From: Pipra filicauda
Lineage: Eukaryota > Chordata > Aves > Passeriformes > Pipridae
NCBI RefSeq assembly: GCF_003945595.2
Contig: NW_024104765.1
Coordinates: forward strand, 248,001-312,000
Length of the DNA stretch: 64,000 nt
Reading direction: 5' to 3'
Shown piece by piece: positions 37,906 to 51,008 of the stretch. A program made the translations under genes and the position numbers. A model generated the notes under the pieces. That model worked only from the letters and a program-made list of their open reading frames with translations. It was not told the DNA's origin and made no database searches. Within the stretch, counting starts at the first letter, position 1; each line of letters starts with the position of its first letter.

Positions 37906-39705
37906 CCTTAGTTTTGTAAATACAGTCTGATATTCCGTATCTGATGGAGTTTTACTGTTTGATTCTGGATTATATTGTTGTATTATGTTGTATTATAATA
38001 ATAAACCTGTAAGAGCTAATATTCTCTCAGCAGTCGTCTAGCTACAAAGTCAAAGTAACAATGGTTGTTTGCCTTGGTAAAAGTTTGTTTACCCTGGTAA
38101 ACAAATACTGAATCAGTTAAGTAGTGCCAGTTTTCATTTGCATAATTAAACTGCTTTGGAAATTATTTAGAAGTAGAGTGCTATTTTGTCTTGCTGTAAA
38201 ATGACCTCTCCATGCACAGTTCTAAATAAATAGAAACTGATTTTGTTGATTTTGTTTTGGCATATCTGTGAGGGCAGCAGTGTTTCAGATGGTGCTGTTT
38301 TGTCTGAGGCTTGTGGACAAGTTTGAAATTTGCGTGCTTTTCTGTGTAAGTTTTTTTGTAATCTAAAAATCAGTTTGCCTGTAGGGCGTCCCAACTAAAA
38401 AACCAAAATGGAAACAGGTCATTTATGTTTGAGTTTCTTTGTTGGAGGCAAAGTTGAAAGGGGAATAAAGAGGGATTATTACTATGGTGATTCAGAGAAT
38501 GCCTCGATCAGAGGGTACTCCTATTTTTTTTATTTTCCTCTTCTCCCCCATACTTTTTAAAATGGGCAGGAGGTATGATGGGGTTCATACTATATAAACA
38601 TTCAGTTTACTCTTTCAAATGCTTTAAAAATCATCTGTTACAGTATTTATTTCTAGTGCCGTAAATGGTGAAGTCTCATGGGCAATCTGAGGTAGGCTTG
38701 GTTTAAATTAGACATAGTAGTAGTAGTAAGGGGTTTTTTAACATGCAGAACTAGTTCAAGAACTATTCAAGTTTTTGCTTGAATACTCTATTTGATTCAC
38801 TTCTTAGTTGGATAGTTTGTCCTTGTACAAAGTGGTCATAAATGCTGGTTGCATCCCAGCTACTCCTTAGCTGCCTCTAGCCTCCTCAAATTAAAGTGCC
38901 TTTCATGGGAACCTTAACCTAACAACTTAAAAGGAGTTGTAGCAGTTGGCTTTTTGTGTATGAAGTTCTTGTTCTCCATCTTCTGGTAAAACACTGAACA
39001 ACAAGGAGGAGAGAAATCACAACAATAAAACACGGTCTTCAGCTCTACGAGCTGTAGATCATTGAGTCTGAGAATGATGGTATTTTAACACCTCTGGTTT
39101 GTTTTGGTGTCCCCTTAGGAGGTAACTTTACTGTGTGACTTTGCAAAGACATCATCTGGTACTAATGCATTGGTACAAAATCCTGTTCACTCCAGATATG
39201 TCTGAACTTGGATTTCTAATATATTTTTAGTATCCCAACTAGTTAATTAAAAAGGAAATGTGTTATAAAGCTATTGTCAACCAGTGTGTTCATTTTCCTT
39301 GCAGAAGAGAGACATAACATTTTTAGATGCTGTGAGGACATGACTGCCTAGTCCATGGTTCTCTGCTCATTGGTCATGCCTACTATCATCCTAGTCATCT
39401 TTTAATTTACAATGGGTTCTTGGGGCAGGGATGATTTGACTACTGCAAACCAGGACTAACGCTCCACTTTGAAGGGAGAGATCTGTTCACTTAGAGATTT
39501 ATTTCTATTTTACCAGTTCAATTCCATGACTTTTCATTTGATTCTGTAATGATACTGGGACAGCACTGGAGTTGCACTGAAGACTCAAGGCCAGAAGCCT
39601 AGCTTAGTTTGTAAACTGTCATAAATTGACCTCAAAAGTAAACTGTTATAAGCTTTCCAGGAATTTGAACAATGCTCAGTTCTTTAGTGGTTGCAGTAGT
39701 CAGTG

Positions 39706-39745
39706 AGATTATACTTCAGGCTCACAGATTATACTTCAGGCTCAC
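39706..39745. repeat. Perfect 20-bp tandem duplication
   Basis: AGATTATACTTCAGGCTCAC occurs twice head to tail without a mismatch, so it is probably recent or polymorphic. Confidence 0.95.
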
Positions 39746-41639
39746 TCTGAAAAACGCAGCCCTCAAGTTGAACTTCGCTTGAATGAAATGAATATCTATC
39801 CCCAGCACAATAGCTATGTTTTCCAGAAAAAAAAACCAACCAAACAAACCAACACTTTTATTCCCCTAGTGTTAAGTCAGAAGACAGCATCAGCATCACA
39901 ACTGTATACCTAGCTACTTGATTAAGAATCCACATCTCAAGTCATCATGTTCCTTGTTTCATCTCTTGGGATTCAAGGGCTTTGTCATGAACTAAGGTGT
40001 CTTGCAATTTGTAGCACTTGCTGTCTCTCTAGTACCCATGCTCTGTTTCTCTTTAGAGTCTTGTCACCTCTGCATGCAATTTGAGAAATTTCTTCATGGC
40101 TATCCTAAGAAGACTAGAGACCCTTTCTTTCTGTTATCTTTATTCCTGGAAAGCAGTGTCTTGGTGAACATTCAGCATTTTTTGACTCCTTTCATAAAGG
40201 TGTTTTATTTCTCACTTCACTGTATTGTTCTGTTCTTGATCTGAAGAATTTATGTATGTACAACAAGGTTATATATAATAGTTTAATTTTTACATTGCAG
40301 TTAGACATAGTATAACTCATTGATTTTTTTAAAAATACTTTTTGTTTATATGTATTTTCTGTAGATATTTCATTAGTGAGTTCATCAGTATTAAAGAGAA
40401 ACACTGTATTAATTTTTTAGAGATTTCATCTCAGATATTTTATTTTCTTTTGAGCAATAGTTAAACATAAGCAGTTGCAGCTCGTGACTAGCATACCTTT
40501 AAGGTTATCAATGTGAAGCATATGCATGGGAAAATACTTTTTCAGGGGGAAGCAAATAGGTTTTAGTTTTGGAAGTGAAAACTGACTTAAGAGTACAGAC
40601 CCTTGGAGTTAGTATTGTGAGGGGTGTCTTTAATCTTACTAATTGGGTTATTTTTGTAACCGAATAGTAGACTGCTCCTTTATTGGAAAAAAAATAAAGT
40701 AGAGAGAAATGATCTGGGCCTACTAGTCAGACTTTTAAACCCTTGTCTTCATCAAGTGATTATCTGCAAGGTATGGAGATAAATGCAAAAGGCAACAAAA
40801 ATGAAATACAGAATCATGAAGGGGAAAAATATTTTTTACAAGAGACACAGTGAATCTCACTTGTCTAAACTTCAGTAAAATTGCTTTTGCATGTCAAAAG
40901 CAGAAAGATGGCAGCTCAAGAAGGATGAAATGTGTAGGGTACTGGATATTGGGATATAGTAGCCAACGTTTCCATTTTAATTTCAGTTTAAGTTTTGGTA
41001 AGACTCTCAGATTACTTTCAGGGCTCCACTTCAATTTTGTAATACAAGGACAACTGTGCTGGTAATACAAAATTGGGGAGCGTCATCTACTCTGTTTTCT
41101 TCACGGGTCATCATAGTTGCATTGACAGTGTTCTTTACATTCAGCAGCAGTCAGTTGGCATAAGAAGACTCTTTCAATAGGTATGATAAGTATTTTCATA
41201 TCCTTACTGCTGCAGTGTCTTGCTTTGTCTAGTTCCCATGGCTCATCATTGCAGGTTTTAGTAACTTGGACATCAACAAGCAGGAGTTAGATTATTATTG
41301 TGCATTACATTGCTGAAGTACAGTTGTGTATATTCGAAAGGTAGTTCTTGGTTATCTAAAGTAGTACACAAGAAATTCGAGGAAGCAAGAGTGGAAATAA
41401 TTGCAAGCTGGTCGTAACATGGAGCTTTTAAAGGTCAATATTAGAGTTACCACTCCCTTTTTGCACTGTTCATTAGCTGACCACAGACAATATATTTCAT
41501 GACCTGAGGGAAATATACACAGTTTTATTTTTCCTCAGTTTGTGTGGGAAAAGAAAACTGTACAGTGATGAGTAGCCCTTGAGCAGTACTTATGTGGGAG
41601 AAATAGTATGTGGTACTGCAAAATCTTCTTCCTGTCACT

Positions 41640-42020
41640 TTTGTTGTATGTTTTTAAAGGCAATGCCTGGCACTAGATCTGAGTTTATAATAAGATCTAA
41701 TGTAGAAGACAGCTGCTCACAAAGAACATCTGTTTGAATCATATTTGGGGTTACCTGACCCAGGTGCAGCACCTTGCACTTGGACTTGTTGAACTTCTTG
41801 TGGATACTTGTTGATGTTCTTGTGGATACATTTCCGAAGCTTGTCTGGGTCCCTCTGGGTAGTATCCCTTCCTTCTGTGGTGTCAACTGCATCGCTCAGC
41901 TCCGTGTCATCTGCAAAGTGCAGACGGTGCACTGAATCCCAGTATCTGTGTCATTAATGAAGATACCGAATAGCATTGGTCCCAAGAAAGAGCCCTGAGG
42001 GACACTTCTTCTGGATCAAG
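41640..42020 (-). mobile_element. CR1 LINE fragment, minus strand
   Basis: The minus strand encodes LHFADDTELSDAVDTTEG and RDPDKLRK, the CR1 catalytic box and what follows it, then text like [18 protein letters not shown] is kept here, but the fragment is only about 380 bp and frames are broken. A short internal duplication (TTCTTGTGGATAC, two copies at about 41798-41828) interrupts it. Confidence 0.82.
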
Positions 42021-44675
42021 TTATGGTATATGTGTTCTTTCTTGCAGTCCCTTTAGTCCTAAATATCCAACTCTAAGCCAGTCCAGAGAAGTAAGTGGAA
42101 CTTGATTTGACTGAAGTAGTTACGTTATCAGGCTCATTAGGGTGTACAGCATCTGTCTGCATCTTCTTCTATGATGATGCCAAACCCAGGTTCCCCAATT
42201 CATTTTCATTTCTTCATGATCCATCTAATGATACAAGCTGTGAATGGCTCTGGTCATTAGAACATACCTGCCTTCTTCACAGGGGAGAATCTTAAGCCAA
42301 GAAAAAGGTTCTTTAAATCATATACATGGTTCATACGGGATACCTGCTTCACTGATTTTCTCAAGTTACACTCTTTCTTGGCTGGAGCCCTCACTTTCCT
42401 TTGAAATTTCAGTTGATCCTAGCAGAATTGTAGGCATTCCTTACCAGCTTTGAATTTTTTCTTGAATTGGATCCTTTGATGGTTCCTGTGAAAGCAACTG
42501 CTCTTTTGGATCTGTTGGTTGTTGAGAGGTGCTGGAGGAGTGAGAGGTGGGAATGTGCCAACTGAGGGGAGTCCTGCCTTTGTGGGAATGCGCAATATGA
42601 ACCCGAAGGGGCACAGTGATCTCACTGAGAAGTGCTGTTGCTCCTGTGCTTGCCTGTTTGCATGGAGCTCTGTCATTGCTTTGCTACCTCTGCCACTGTG
42701 GAGTTTATTTCATGGAGGGCGTTCCTGCAGCCACTCTGTGTGCAGCTCCTAAAGACTCATCTCCAGATAACTTGAGCGTATCAAACTTCTTGCTTGGACT
42801 TTTCTGCTGTGTGGATATGCTTGAGGAAAGTCACTGAAATAGAGGTTTTGCTAGTTACTGAAGTGGTTTGGGAAGTGCAGCTTACCCGTGTGACCACTGT
42901 CTGTCACTTTCCCAGCATCTTAGTCCTTTGGATTTAGTAAGGAATGAAAATAATAGTCCCAGGCATACATAAATTTAAGTAAGCTTACCCTTATCCAGAT
43001 ACATACAGGGTAAGAATCATTTTTTAAGAGGTGAAGAAACACACAGATGTGGACCATACATGTGTCACTTCAGTTAATAGTAAATAATGCCGCCTTTTAG
43101 TATAAAACACTGCTTTGGTGTTGCAGATCTAGTTTTAGCAGAGAGGGTTGTTCAGTATAACTTTGTAAAGTAGCAAAGCATCCTCTGGTGGGTGTGTTGC
43201 TACAGCAACATTCTTGTCAGGATTTTGATAAAGGATTAAAAACGATGAAATGTATTGTTTGAAACTTACCTGTGGCTAAATATTTTCCACAGTTTAAATC
43301 ATGTGTATAATACATATTTATTTTTATCGTACAGATCAAAATGATTCCCTTTTTGGAGGATTCTTGACTATGTAAGCTGCTGCTAAAATAAAATGCCCAT
43401 TTCAGTCTCACAGAGGAACAAAACCTTGCTGCTGTGCTCTGAATGCACTACTTGGCTTGATTAACAAGCATGTCCTGACTAGGGAGATAAATAACTTAAT
43501 GAGGCCCAGGGCTGGGGGTAAAATTCTTCCTTTTTATGGTTGCAAGCAGAGCACAACAATAATTCATTAAGCAAAACAGAATGAATTTGATTTTCTTTGT
43601 CCAGTGGCAGTGCTGTATAGTCTAGGGACACTCAGACAAGGAAATCTGTCATATTTTTGAAGGGTGTGGCAGGCATAATATAGTTCATGTAATGGCTTGG
43701 AAGTGGCTGATCTATATATATGAGATAAAAATAGCACTATTTAATGCTGAAATTAGTGCCATTGTGCTATAGTGCAGACTTCTCTGCTTGCTTTATAGAG
43801 TGTATTTGCCACTTTTAAAAGATCATAGTAACAGGTCACCAGCACAATAAATACTTTTTGTTAGATGATGGATTCTGAGAATTTGCCAATCTGTTGATTA
43901 TATCTATTTTTACTTACTACTAGTACTAAACCTCATATTTTAAAAATGAAATTTTATTTGCTTCAATTTATTCTTATTAATCTGGATTTGAATTGTAGAG
44001 ATCTTCATTGGACTCTTGTCGGTTCTGCAAGTGCTTTAGTAATTCTCCCATCCAAGTGTTAAGGTCCACATGGTATTTCTGTAAAGTTCCTAATTATCTG
44101 TGAGAATTCTATCTGGATTCTGTCATAATGGGCCAGCAGTCTTCAGTATCGTCCCTTGTGCAGATCAGATGGTGATACTGCCTAGCTGGAAGTGTTTTAG
44201 CATGCTGACTACTTGCCTATAAAGTCTGTCTCTCCTGCCCCATGAAACTTGAGGTCTTCTGATCTAGTTGTTACAGGTCTCCCTGGTCACTTGCCACAGC
44301 CTCCATTATGAATCAGTCTCTCTACTGAGGCTCTTGATTTCTTCTTTAGGTTCTAGTTTTTGCTGTCTTTGTAATGGCAGGCGAGAATCCTCTTGATATT
44401 CTTCAGTCAGGCTTCTCAGATGACCAATCACTTGGTTATATCTCCCCGCCTCCTCTTTTCTCACCCCTCTCTTCTTTCCTCTTCTGCTCAACTTAACACT
44501 TTGAGACACCTCCAGGATATGTTGTCCTGGCTTGGTAACTAAGTTTGAAATGTCCTTCACTTGCCAAAGCTTGCATTAGTCTTGTTGCTTGCTGTGGTCT
44601 TTTGAAGAGGAGAGCAGTTCAGCGCACACTGTGTCTCACCTAAAAAAAAATCCACTGCGCAGGCTCGAAGGGTTA

Positions 44676-44716
44676 ATGACCTTTCCCAAATCTTCGCTCG
44701 CGAAGACTGGCCATAC
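44676..44716 (+). mobile_element. RTE-type LINE copy 4, about 40 bp of extreme 3' end
   Basis: TTTCCCAAATCTTCGCTCGC followed by GAAG and CTGGCCAT matches the region after the RTE stop codon. Only the stem-loop region was copied. The stem is intact and the loop is CTCG instead of TTCG. No target duplication recognised. Confidence 0.75.
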
Positions 44717-45332
44717 ATTACCAGTAAAGGTAGGTGGGCTACATTCAAAATGAGACATCAAGTCTTTAATAGGTTAACCTACTGTTTCAAGTATTAAGTA
44801 GGATTCATGACTTCATAGATGAGCTTCCTAAATATCAACTCAATTTACTGGCAGAAACTATTTGGCAAATTTGGCTGTTTGGCTGCCAGGCCAGTTGTAA
44901 CAAGTTTGGATGACCTGGATAAAAGCTGGGTAAAAATGGTACTTTATGCAACCTCTTACTGCCTTGGTCTAATATGTTAGCTACTGCTTGGGGGGTGGGT
45001 TATTGTGTTCTGGTTTGGATTTTTTAATATATTTAGTCTAAAAAGAGAAATATGTTGTATCAAATGAATCAGAAAGGAAAGTAATTCATTATGACAATGT
45101 TAGCTTTAACTATTTATCTTCAATTACAAAGCTGACTCTGTTTGAGCTAGGTAGCATTCCAAACGAACACAAAGAATTTTCCCAGCATATCTACAAAACA
45201 ATATGAACAGTAAGCTGTGCTGAATTTCTGATTACCGTGTTTGTCCCTCTTTTATTTAGTAGCACCAGTAACTTGCTTTCACATTTTACCTTTACAGGGA
45301 GAATTTGTTTCTTTTAAGCAAGTGTAAAATTG

Positions 45333-45716
45333 GTTTTATGGTGAACTTGCCACTGGCTGCCGCATGAGAGGAGCCCCGAAGAAAAGATACAAGGACTCCC
45401 TGAAACAACATCTCAGCCTTGGCCATATTGATCAACATAACTGGTCTACTCTGGCCTCAAATCGGGAGACCTGGAGACACACCATCTATAACGCAGCTGT
45501 CTCCTTTGAGAACACACGCAGGATCACTCTCGAGGAAAAAAGGCAACGCAGAAAGAACCGTGTCTTGCAGAATACACCATCTAAGGAGTCTTTCTGCTGT
45601 GCCTTTTGCAATCGGATATGTCTGTCACGTATTGGCCTCATAAGCCACCAGCGTGCCTGTAACAAATGTGGATAAAGCCTTCCCAAATCTTTGTTCGCGA
45701 AGCCCAGCTATGATGC
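45333..45716 (+). mobile_element. RTE-type LINE copy 5, 3' end, plus strand
   Basis: Starts in the text encoding YGELATG and stays open through the C-terminal C2HC finger (CAFC...SHQRAC) to the stop at about 45675, then the 3' stem-loop and a CTATGATG tail. By eye there are roughly 20 differences from the 33641-35040 copy in about 380 bases. The flanks share only AAATTG with an imperfect extension (45323-45332 and 45714-45722), a possible eroded target duplication. The open frame of about 103 codons here is LINE, not host. Confidence 0.93.
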
Positions 45717-48700
45717 AAATTGTAATACTCATTTAACAAAAAGCAGTTGTGTGTTGTTTTCTGCAGTGCAAAAATACAAGTCATACCCAAGCATTTAAAA
45801 GAAGAAAAAGTTTATTCCATAAGGAAAAAGGATTATATATGAGCATGTTTTTATTTTACACTGTGAAAGGTGCAGCATTGATTGGTCTGTTGTATACTTA
45901 GCAAGAAACATCAAGTTAGGAAGGAGGGTTTCTTCTACAAGTCTGTGGTATTCATGTAAACCTGAAACTTGTCCTATTTGCTCTTTTAATGTGAATACTT
46001 ATATCATCTGAACAAGAGGAAGAAATTGTTGCCTGTTCCATCCAAAACGTTGCTTCAAGACCCCAAAAGTGAAGGATTATAGTATACTTTCCTGGAGTGT
46101 TTTTTGTTCAGCTTTGCTGTTTTGCCACTGGCATCCTTAAACATGTCACATATGACAAGTCAGTAATAGAAATCATAATACTTCTGGTTATGAGAGTATT
46201 AGGACAAAGGCTCTTTGCTTTAGTTTCTTTCAAGATTCTTTGAAGCCAAGTGCTTTGTTCTGATTTGATTATTCTAGTGCATTGATCAAAATCACCAAGT
46301 GGTACTGATGTTTGCTAATATTGTTAGCTTATTTATCCAGTTCTTCTCTGTTGCTTCTTTCATACTTCAGCTCTGTTTTGCTCTTCCTTGATTTCTTTGC
46401 CATGATATGTGGTGCTTTTTTGCTGCTGTTAGGAGAGCGTCATATTGACGGTTGGAGTAAAACAGACAATATTCCAGTCAGGTTCAAGATTCCAGTAGGA
46501 AGCACTAGATGCTGCAGAAGCATCTCCTGCTGCAGGAGAGGGATAGAGTATGTAACTTCTTTTAAGGTGACTGTGTATTAGGCTTTAATGCAGCATTCGC
46601 TAAAACCTGCATATTTCTTACCTGTTCTGTGAATGCGAATTCAAAAGAATGCAGTACAATTGATCTGTGTTCAGACTGAGTTATATGTAACCTGGTGATA
46701 GTATTGTGACTGCAAATGACCACATGAAACAGTTTTCTGATTCAGTTAGTACAGCTGACATTTTTTATCGAGAGGGTTTATTTTGGACATTGCCAAATAT
46801 GAGAATTTTAGGTATGTTCTTAATAGTACCACTGGTTAACTCAGTACAGATAGCAAGCATAGACAGGGCAGTGCTGTTAATGCTAATCTAAATTAGGCTA
46901 AGCTTAGTAGAGTTGAGGATAGGAATAGTCCAAGTTTTGGTTTGTCTTGTATTTTTTTTTATGTGACTGACTTGCCTTTCAGGAATAGTTAAAGTTTGGT
47001 TTACTTACTTTCTAATACATAAGCTTGCTCCAAGTATGATTTTATCACTTGAGTTGCATTGTATCTCAGACATAGCAAGATCTTTTAGATTGTTGCATTT
47101 GCATATTAACGATTAAACAAAATCTTACCATTTCATGTTACAATGAGTTGAGAACCACTTTGTTCCATTTTTTGTTCAGGTATGTGGGGGACTCTGGAGC
47201 AGAAGAGCTTTGTTGTTTAGAGGGATCTGATTTGCCTTACCAGAATAAACCTTGTCAGAACTGAACCACTATTGTCAAAATTCTTTTAATTATAGCTGAC
47301 CTTAATAAAAAGGGGAACTGTGACTTTTGCTAAATGGCCTTGACAGTATGAGCTATGTAACTTGCTTTCACCCTGACAAACCTAATTTCCTTCTATGATG
47401 AAATAGCTGGTTTTGCAGATGAGGAGATAGCAGCAGATGCTGCTGGTGGGAGCAAGTGAGGTAAGGGAGGTCAGAGAGGCTGTTGAGAGGGATGTCAGTA
47501 TCCAGGGGGAATGGGCTGACACACAGTTAAGCCAAGGCGAGCACAAAGCCTTACAGGTGGGAGAGACTAGCCCCATGCACCAGTAGAGGCTGGGGACCAG
47601 CTCTGGAGACACCAACCCAGCTGCCTTCCTGAGCAGCCTCCAGGGTGCCCTTCTGGCAGACCACCAGCTACATCCTCAGCTGTGCTAGCACCAGCTGAGG
47701 GAGATTAATCCCTCTATTGAGAACCTGTGGGACTGCATCTAAGTACTCGTGGAGGAAAATCCTGATAAATGATAGTCAAACAGAAACAGTTTGCCCACAA
47801 AGGCTGCAGAGTCTCTGTCCTTCAGGATGCTTACAGATCCATCAGACATTCCTCCAAACAACATGTTCTAATGGCCCTGCTTTCAGCAGGATGTCAGGAC
47901 AACCAAAATTACTCTCTCTTGCTCTTGGCTTTCTGCCTGTTATGCCCCTCAAGAAGCAAAGAGCAAAATTGATCATCTTAATATGACAGGCTGCGTGCAA
48001 CCTGCCGTAGGGTAGAATTAGATTGCAATCTGTTAAACTACCCTAGGCTTGAGAGCAGGGATCCAAGAGGGATATGGTTTGGATGTTGACATGAGAACGT
48101 TACTAGCTACTCTCCCTTAATGTGTGTCTGAGTCCTCCAGCCTTGACTGAAATTAATAGAAGCCTTTTGTATTTTAGGTGGTAATGATTATTTCATCACT
48201 CTCATGAGTTTTATTTTGAAGTCACTGTTTGTAGGTATTCGTCTGGCGAGTAGGAAAACAGCTTTTTGACTAATGATTTTTTGGTGTATAAATGGTGTCT
48301 TTAAAATGCATACTTCATATTCCTTTCAGGGCCATGTAAAAAGCAATGTCCTGAAGATACCTGTATCAGTAAGGTGGCAAGACAGAGAAGACAAAGTAAA
48401 GGCTAGAACTTTCAAATTTACTTGCTTTAGAAGCTGAACTGTAGAGGTGAATGTCTAAAAAATGAGTTTTCAGTGCCTTAATTATGATATGCTCTTCAGG
48501 CTTCTATGCTTGGAAAATATGAATGTAAAATGAATCATATGATGGTACCACAGAGAGGAAGTGTCAGTCATAACATTTTTATATGATCAGAGAATGATTG
48601 TGTGTGGAGTCTTAAGTTCCAGTTGTTAATGAAACAATAAATTTTAATGGAAAAAGGCATGCTTTGAGAACATGCAATTCATATTAGGGAGAAGAGATGT

Positions 48701-48795
48701 AATCATCAAGGAGGGTGGTCTACTAGTGAGGAATATAAAATTTAAAACTTACACTTGTTCTTGAGCTTTTGATTGTTTTTTCCTTTTCCAAACAG

Positions 48796-48950
48796 ACTTT
48801 GTTGGAATATGCAGAGAAGTGGAAAACATCAGAAGACCCTCTGCCTCTGCTGGAGGTGTACACGGTGGCTATCCGAAGTTATGTTAAAGCACGACCTTAT
48901 CTTACCTCTGAGTGTGAAAATGTAGCCTTTGTGCTTGAACGTTTAGCACT
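48796..48950 (+). CDS. ZNF292: ZNF292 exon 2
   Basis: 155 bases encoding TLLEYAEKWKTSEDPLPLLE through to ...CENVAFVLERLA plus two bases of the next codon. This is near-identical to the ZNF292 I know from mammals and leaves no doubt about the gene. The acceptor is a pyrimidine tract ending CAAACAG and the donor is GTGAGT. It enters in phase 0 and leaves in phase 2. The sequence is helical in character, part of the N-terminal helical-repeat domain of the RLF/ZNF292/ZNF654 family, with no zinc ligand pattern. Confidence 0.98.
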
Positions 48951-49464
48951 GTGAGTATATTCTTTTTCGTTACTAAAACCAACCTGTACAGTTTTAACTT
49001 TGCACCGCCTAAATGCTTTCCCAATTTGGTGTTTAAAAGGTTAGGAAGCACCTACCTTCCTCGTGGTGGATGCTGTATGTGAGAGAAAATATCTTTCATT
49101 GTTTGAAATGAGGCAAGAAGGACTCCTGATATAGGGCAAGCCAACATTCCTGGCTTGAAACACTTTGCTACTATTGATCTGCTTGCAATCTGAAAGTGCA
49201 TCAGTTTACACAGGCTTTTAGAGGATCGGATTTGATGACAAATCCTTTTTTTTTTATTTTTTTAACAGTATCTTTAGAGAGTTTGCTTTCACAGTTTCTG
49301 CAAGAGTGTCTAGGACCTTCTTTTCTTTATGCGTTCAAAGAAAGCAAACTTTTGTGACTGATGTTTCAAACAAATAACTGTTTCGATATTAGAATAAAGA
49401 ATTGTTGATTATACGTTTTAAAAGTCAAAAATTGCCTCAAATGATTCTTCCATTTGACTTCCAG
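48951..49464 (+). other. ZNF292: ZNF292 intron 2 (514 bp)
   Basis: GTGAGT to TTCCAG, no feature inside beyond T-runs. Confidence 0.95.
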
Positions 49465-49543
49465 AAGCTGTATTGAACTTCTACTGTGTCTGCCTCTGGA
49501 TTTACCTGAAAATAAATGGGAAGAATTTCAGGCTTTTGTACAG
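49465..49543 (+). CDS. ZNF292: ZNF292 exon 3
   Basis: 79 bases. With the two bases carried from exon 2 they encode 27 residues, LSCIELLLCLPLDLPENKWE and then EFQAFVQ. The acceptor is TTTGACTTCCAG and the donor is CAG/GTGAGT. It leaves in phase 0. The SC-ELLLCLP stretch is a hydrophobic helix in the same N-terminal domain; the following charged loop is the variable part between species. Confidence 0.97.
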
Positions 49544-50872
49544 GTGAGTTTGATTCATGGAGTGAAGTCTTAATAGCTTTTTAGAATGGTTTGGAAACTT
49601 AGGAATGTTGAGCATGTAGCATGTCTGTAAAGAGCAAAGCCTTCAGCTGGAAATCCTATGTACTCTGCAGTAATTGCTGAAGCTCATGTTCACCTGCATG
49701 CAGCAGCTGTGGAGAAAAAATATTTACACATTATTGAAAGAAAATTCATGTTTTAAGATATATTTGTCTATTAACACTCCTAGAAATGAAATATTATCAT
49801 ATAAGTCATTATTTACTATATGTGGTTGTACATTTGAAACTTATGAATGAAAGGCCTCTTGATACTGCAGGATTGTTAGATCTCACAGAGGGCACTAGCT
49901 GGTTAAGGTTAGAGCTCTACTTTAAAGGAGAGTGTTGGAACAAATTCTGCTCCTCAGTATTTATCACAAATATGTAGTGGGAGGTCCTGTCTACAATTTA
50001 GAAGAAAAGGGGATTGGGGAGGAGGAAAGAATAATACTGAAAAAGACCAGATACTGTTGACTCAGGATTCTCAGCCTAAATAACATAGGAAGATGCAAGG
50101 CTGATTATTTTATAGTGAATTTTGATTAGCAACTGCCTTATATAAATCAGTTCTGAAGAGATGTGTTTGCTGAGGTGTTCCACAGCCTTCAGAGCAGGTC
50201 AAAAAATAATAGAAAAGGGAAAAGAAAGATGTGAACCTTCTTTTTTTTAAGGACCAGTGTAAGTTGTGCATCGCTACTTCAGCTGATTTTTGCAGGTACG
50301 TCGTTTGCTCCCAAGTGTATGTCTGCTCCTAGATTTATACTAGTATATAAATGCAGTGAAAAGTATTTTAATTGATTTTAAGACTCCAGCCTACTTTCAT
50401 CTTATTTGCATAGAACCATGCAATGGGGTCTTACAGCTAAAATCTTTCACAATTACAAAAATGTTTTTTCAGTGTCTCCAGGACTTAGAAATTGAGCCGC
50501 TGAAGCGTTTGAGAAGAGTAATAGTTTAGGCAGCTGGTACCAGACCAATACGTGGACCAGAGAAATTGCTCGTCCATTTTTAAAAGAGAGACCTATTTCA
50601 AAATTTAGTTTCAGAAATTTCAGAAAGTAGCCCTGTTATTAAATCTCAAGATGAGTTTGAGGACTCAGTTGTTTTCGTTTCTCAGCCTAAATCTTAGGCA
50701 ACAGTGGCAGAAGTAAGATCTGTATCAGCTGAATATTAAGATTAGTTTGTTATACATTTAACTCTCTTTCTGGTAAGGGGTTATTTTTTCCACGTAAGGT
50801 ATAAAGGAGTGTGAAAGACTCATTTTTAATGTCTTTTTAACAATACTTTGTTTTGTAAAATATATTATTCAG
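49544..50872 (+). other. ZNF292: ZNF292 intron 3 (1,329 bp)
   Basis: GTGAGT to TATTATTCAG. No gene or repeat family recognised. Confidence 0.95.
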
Positions 50873-51008
50873 GTGGCTCATAAAAACTTGATGGAAAATG
50901 GCAGCCGGGAACTGCACATTTTAACTACGCTTACACAAGAGAAAGGAGTATGGAAGAACCCAGTATTGTGTGGTATTCTTTCCCAGGAACAGTTGGACCC
51001 AGATAAAG
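50873..51008 (+). CDS. ZNF292: ZNF292 exon 4
   Basis: 136 bases encoding VAHKNLMENGSRELHILTTL, then TQEKGVWKNPVLCGILSQE and QLDPDK plus one base. The KNPVLC-ILSQE stretch is a family signature. The acceptor is ATTCAG. The donor AAAG/GTAAAA is weaker than the others, lacking the usual G at intron position 5. It leaves in phase 1, which matches exon 5. Confidence 0.97.

Larger units (their letters stand above)
21693..48795 (+). other. ZNF292: ZNF292 intron 1 (27,103 bp)
   Basis: Phase-0 intron from GTCAGG to a pyrimidine-rich acceptor ending AAACAG. The first 700 bases are CpG island. The stretches 22421-30317, 31490-33628, 35053-37332, 37906-41639, 42021-44675 and 45723-48795 hold no gene I can support. 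47390-47720 is somewhat richer in GC than its surroundings and may be a decayed repeat. The recognisable elements are listed separately. Confidence 0.92.

Noticed and set aside
45364..45675. Open frame of about 100 codons with a C2HC finger, possibly a host zinc-finger gene
   Set aside because: It matches the C-terminus of the RTE copy at 33641-35040 and continues into the same 3' hairpin and tail.
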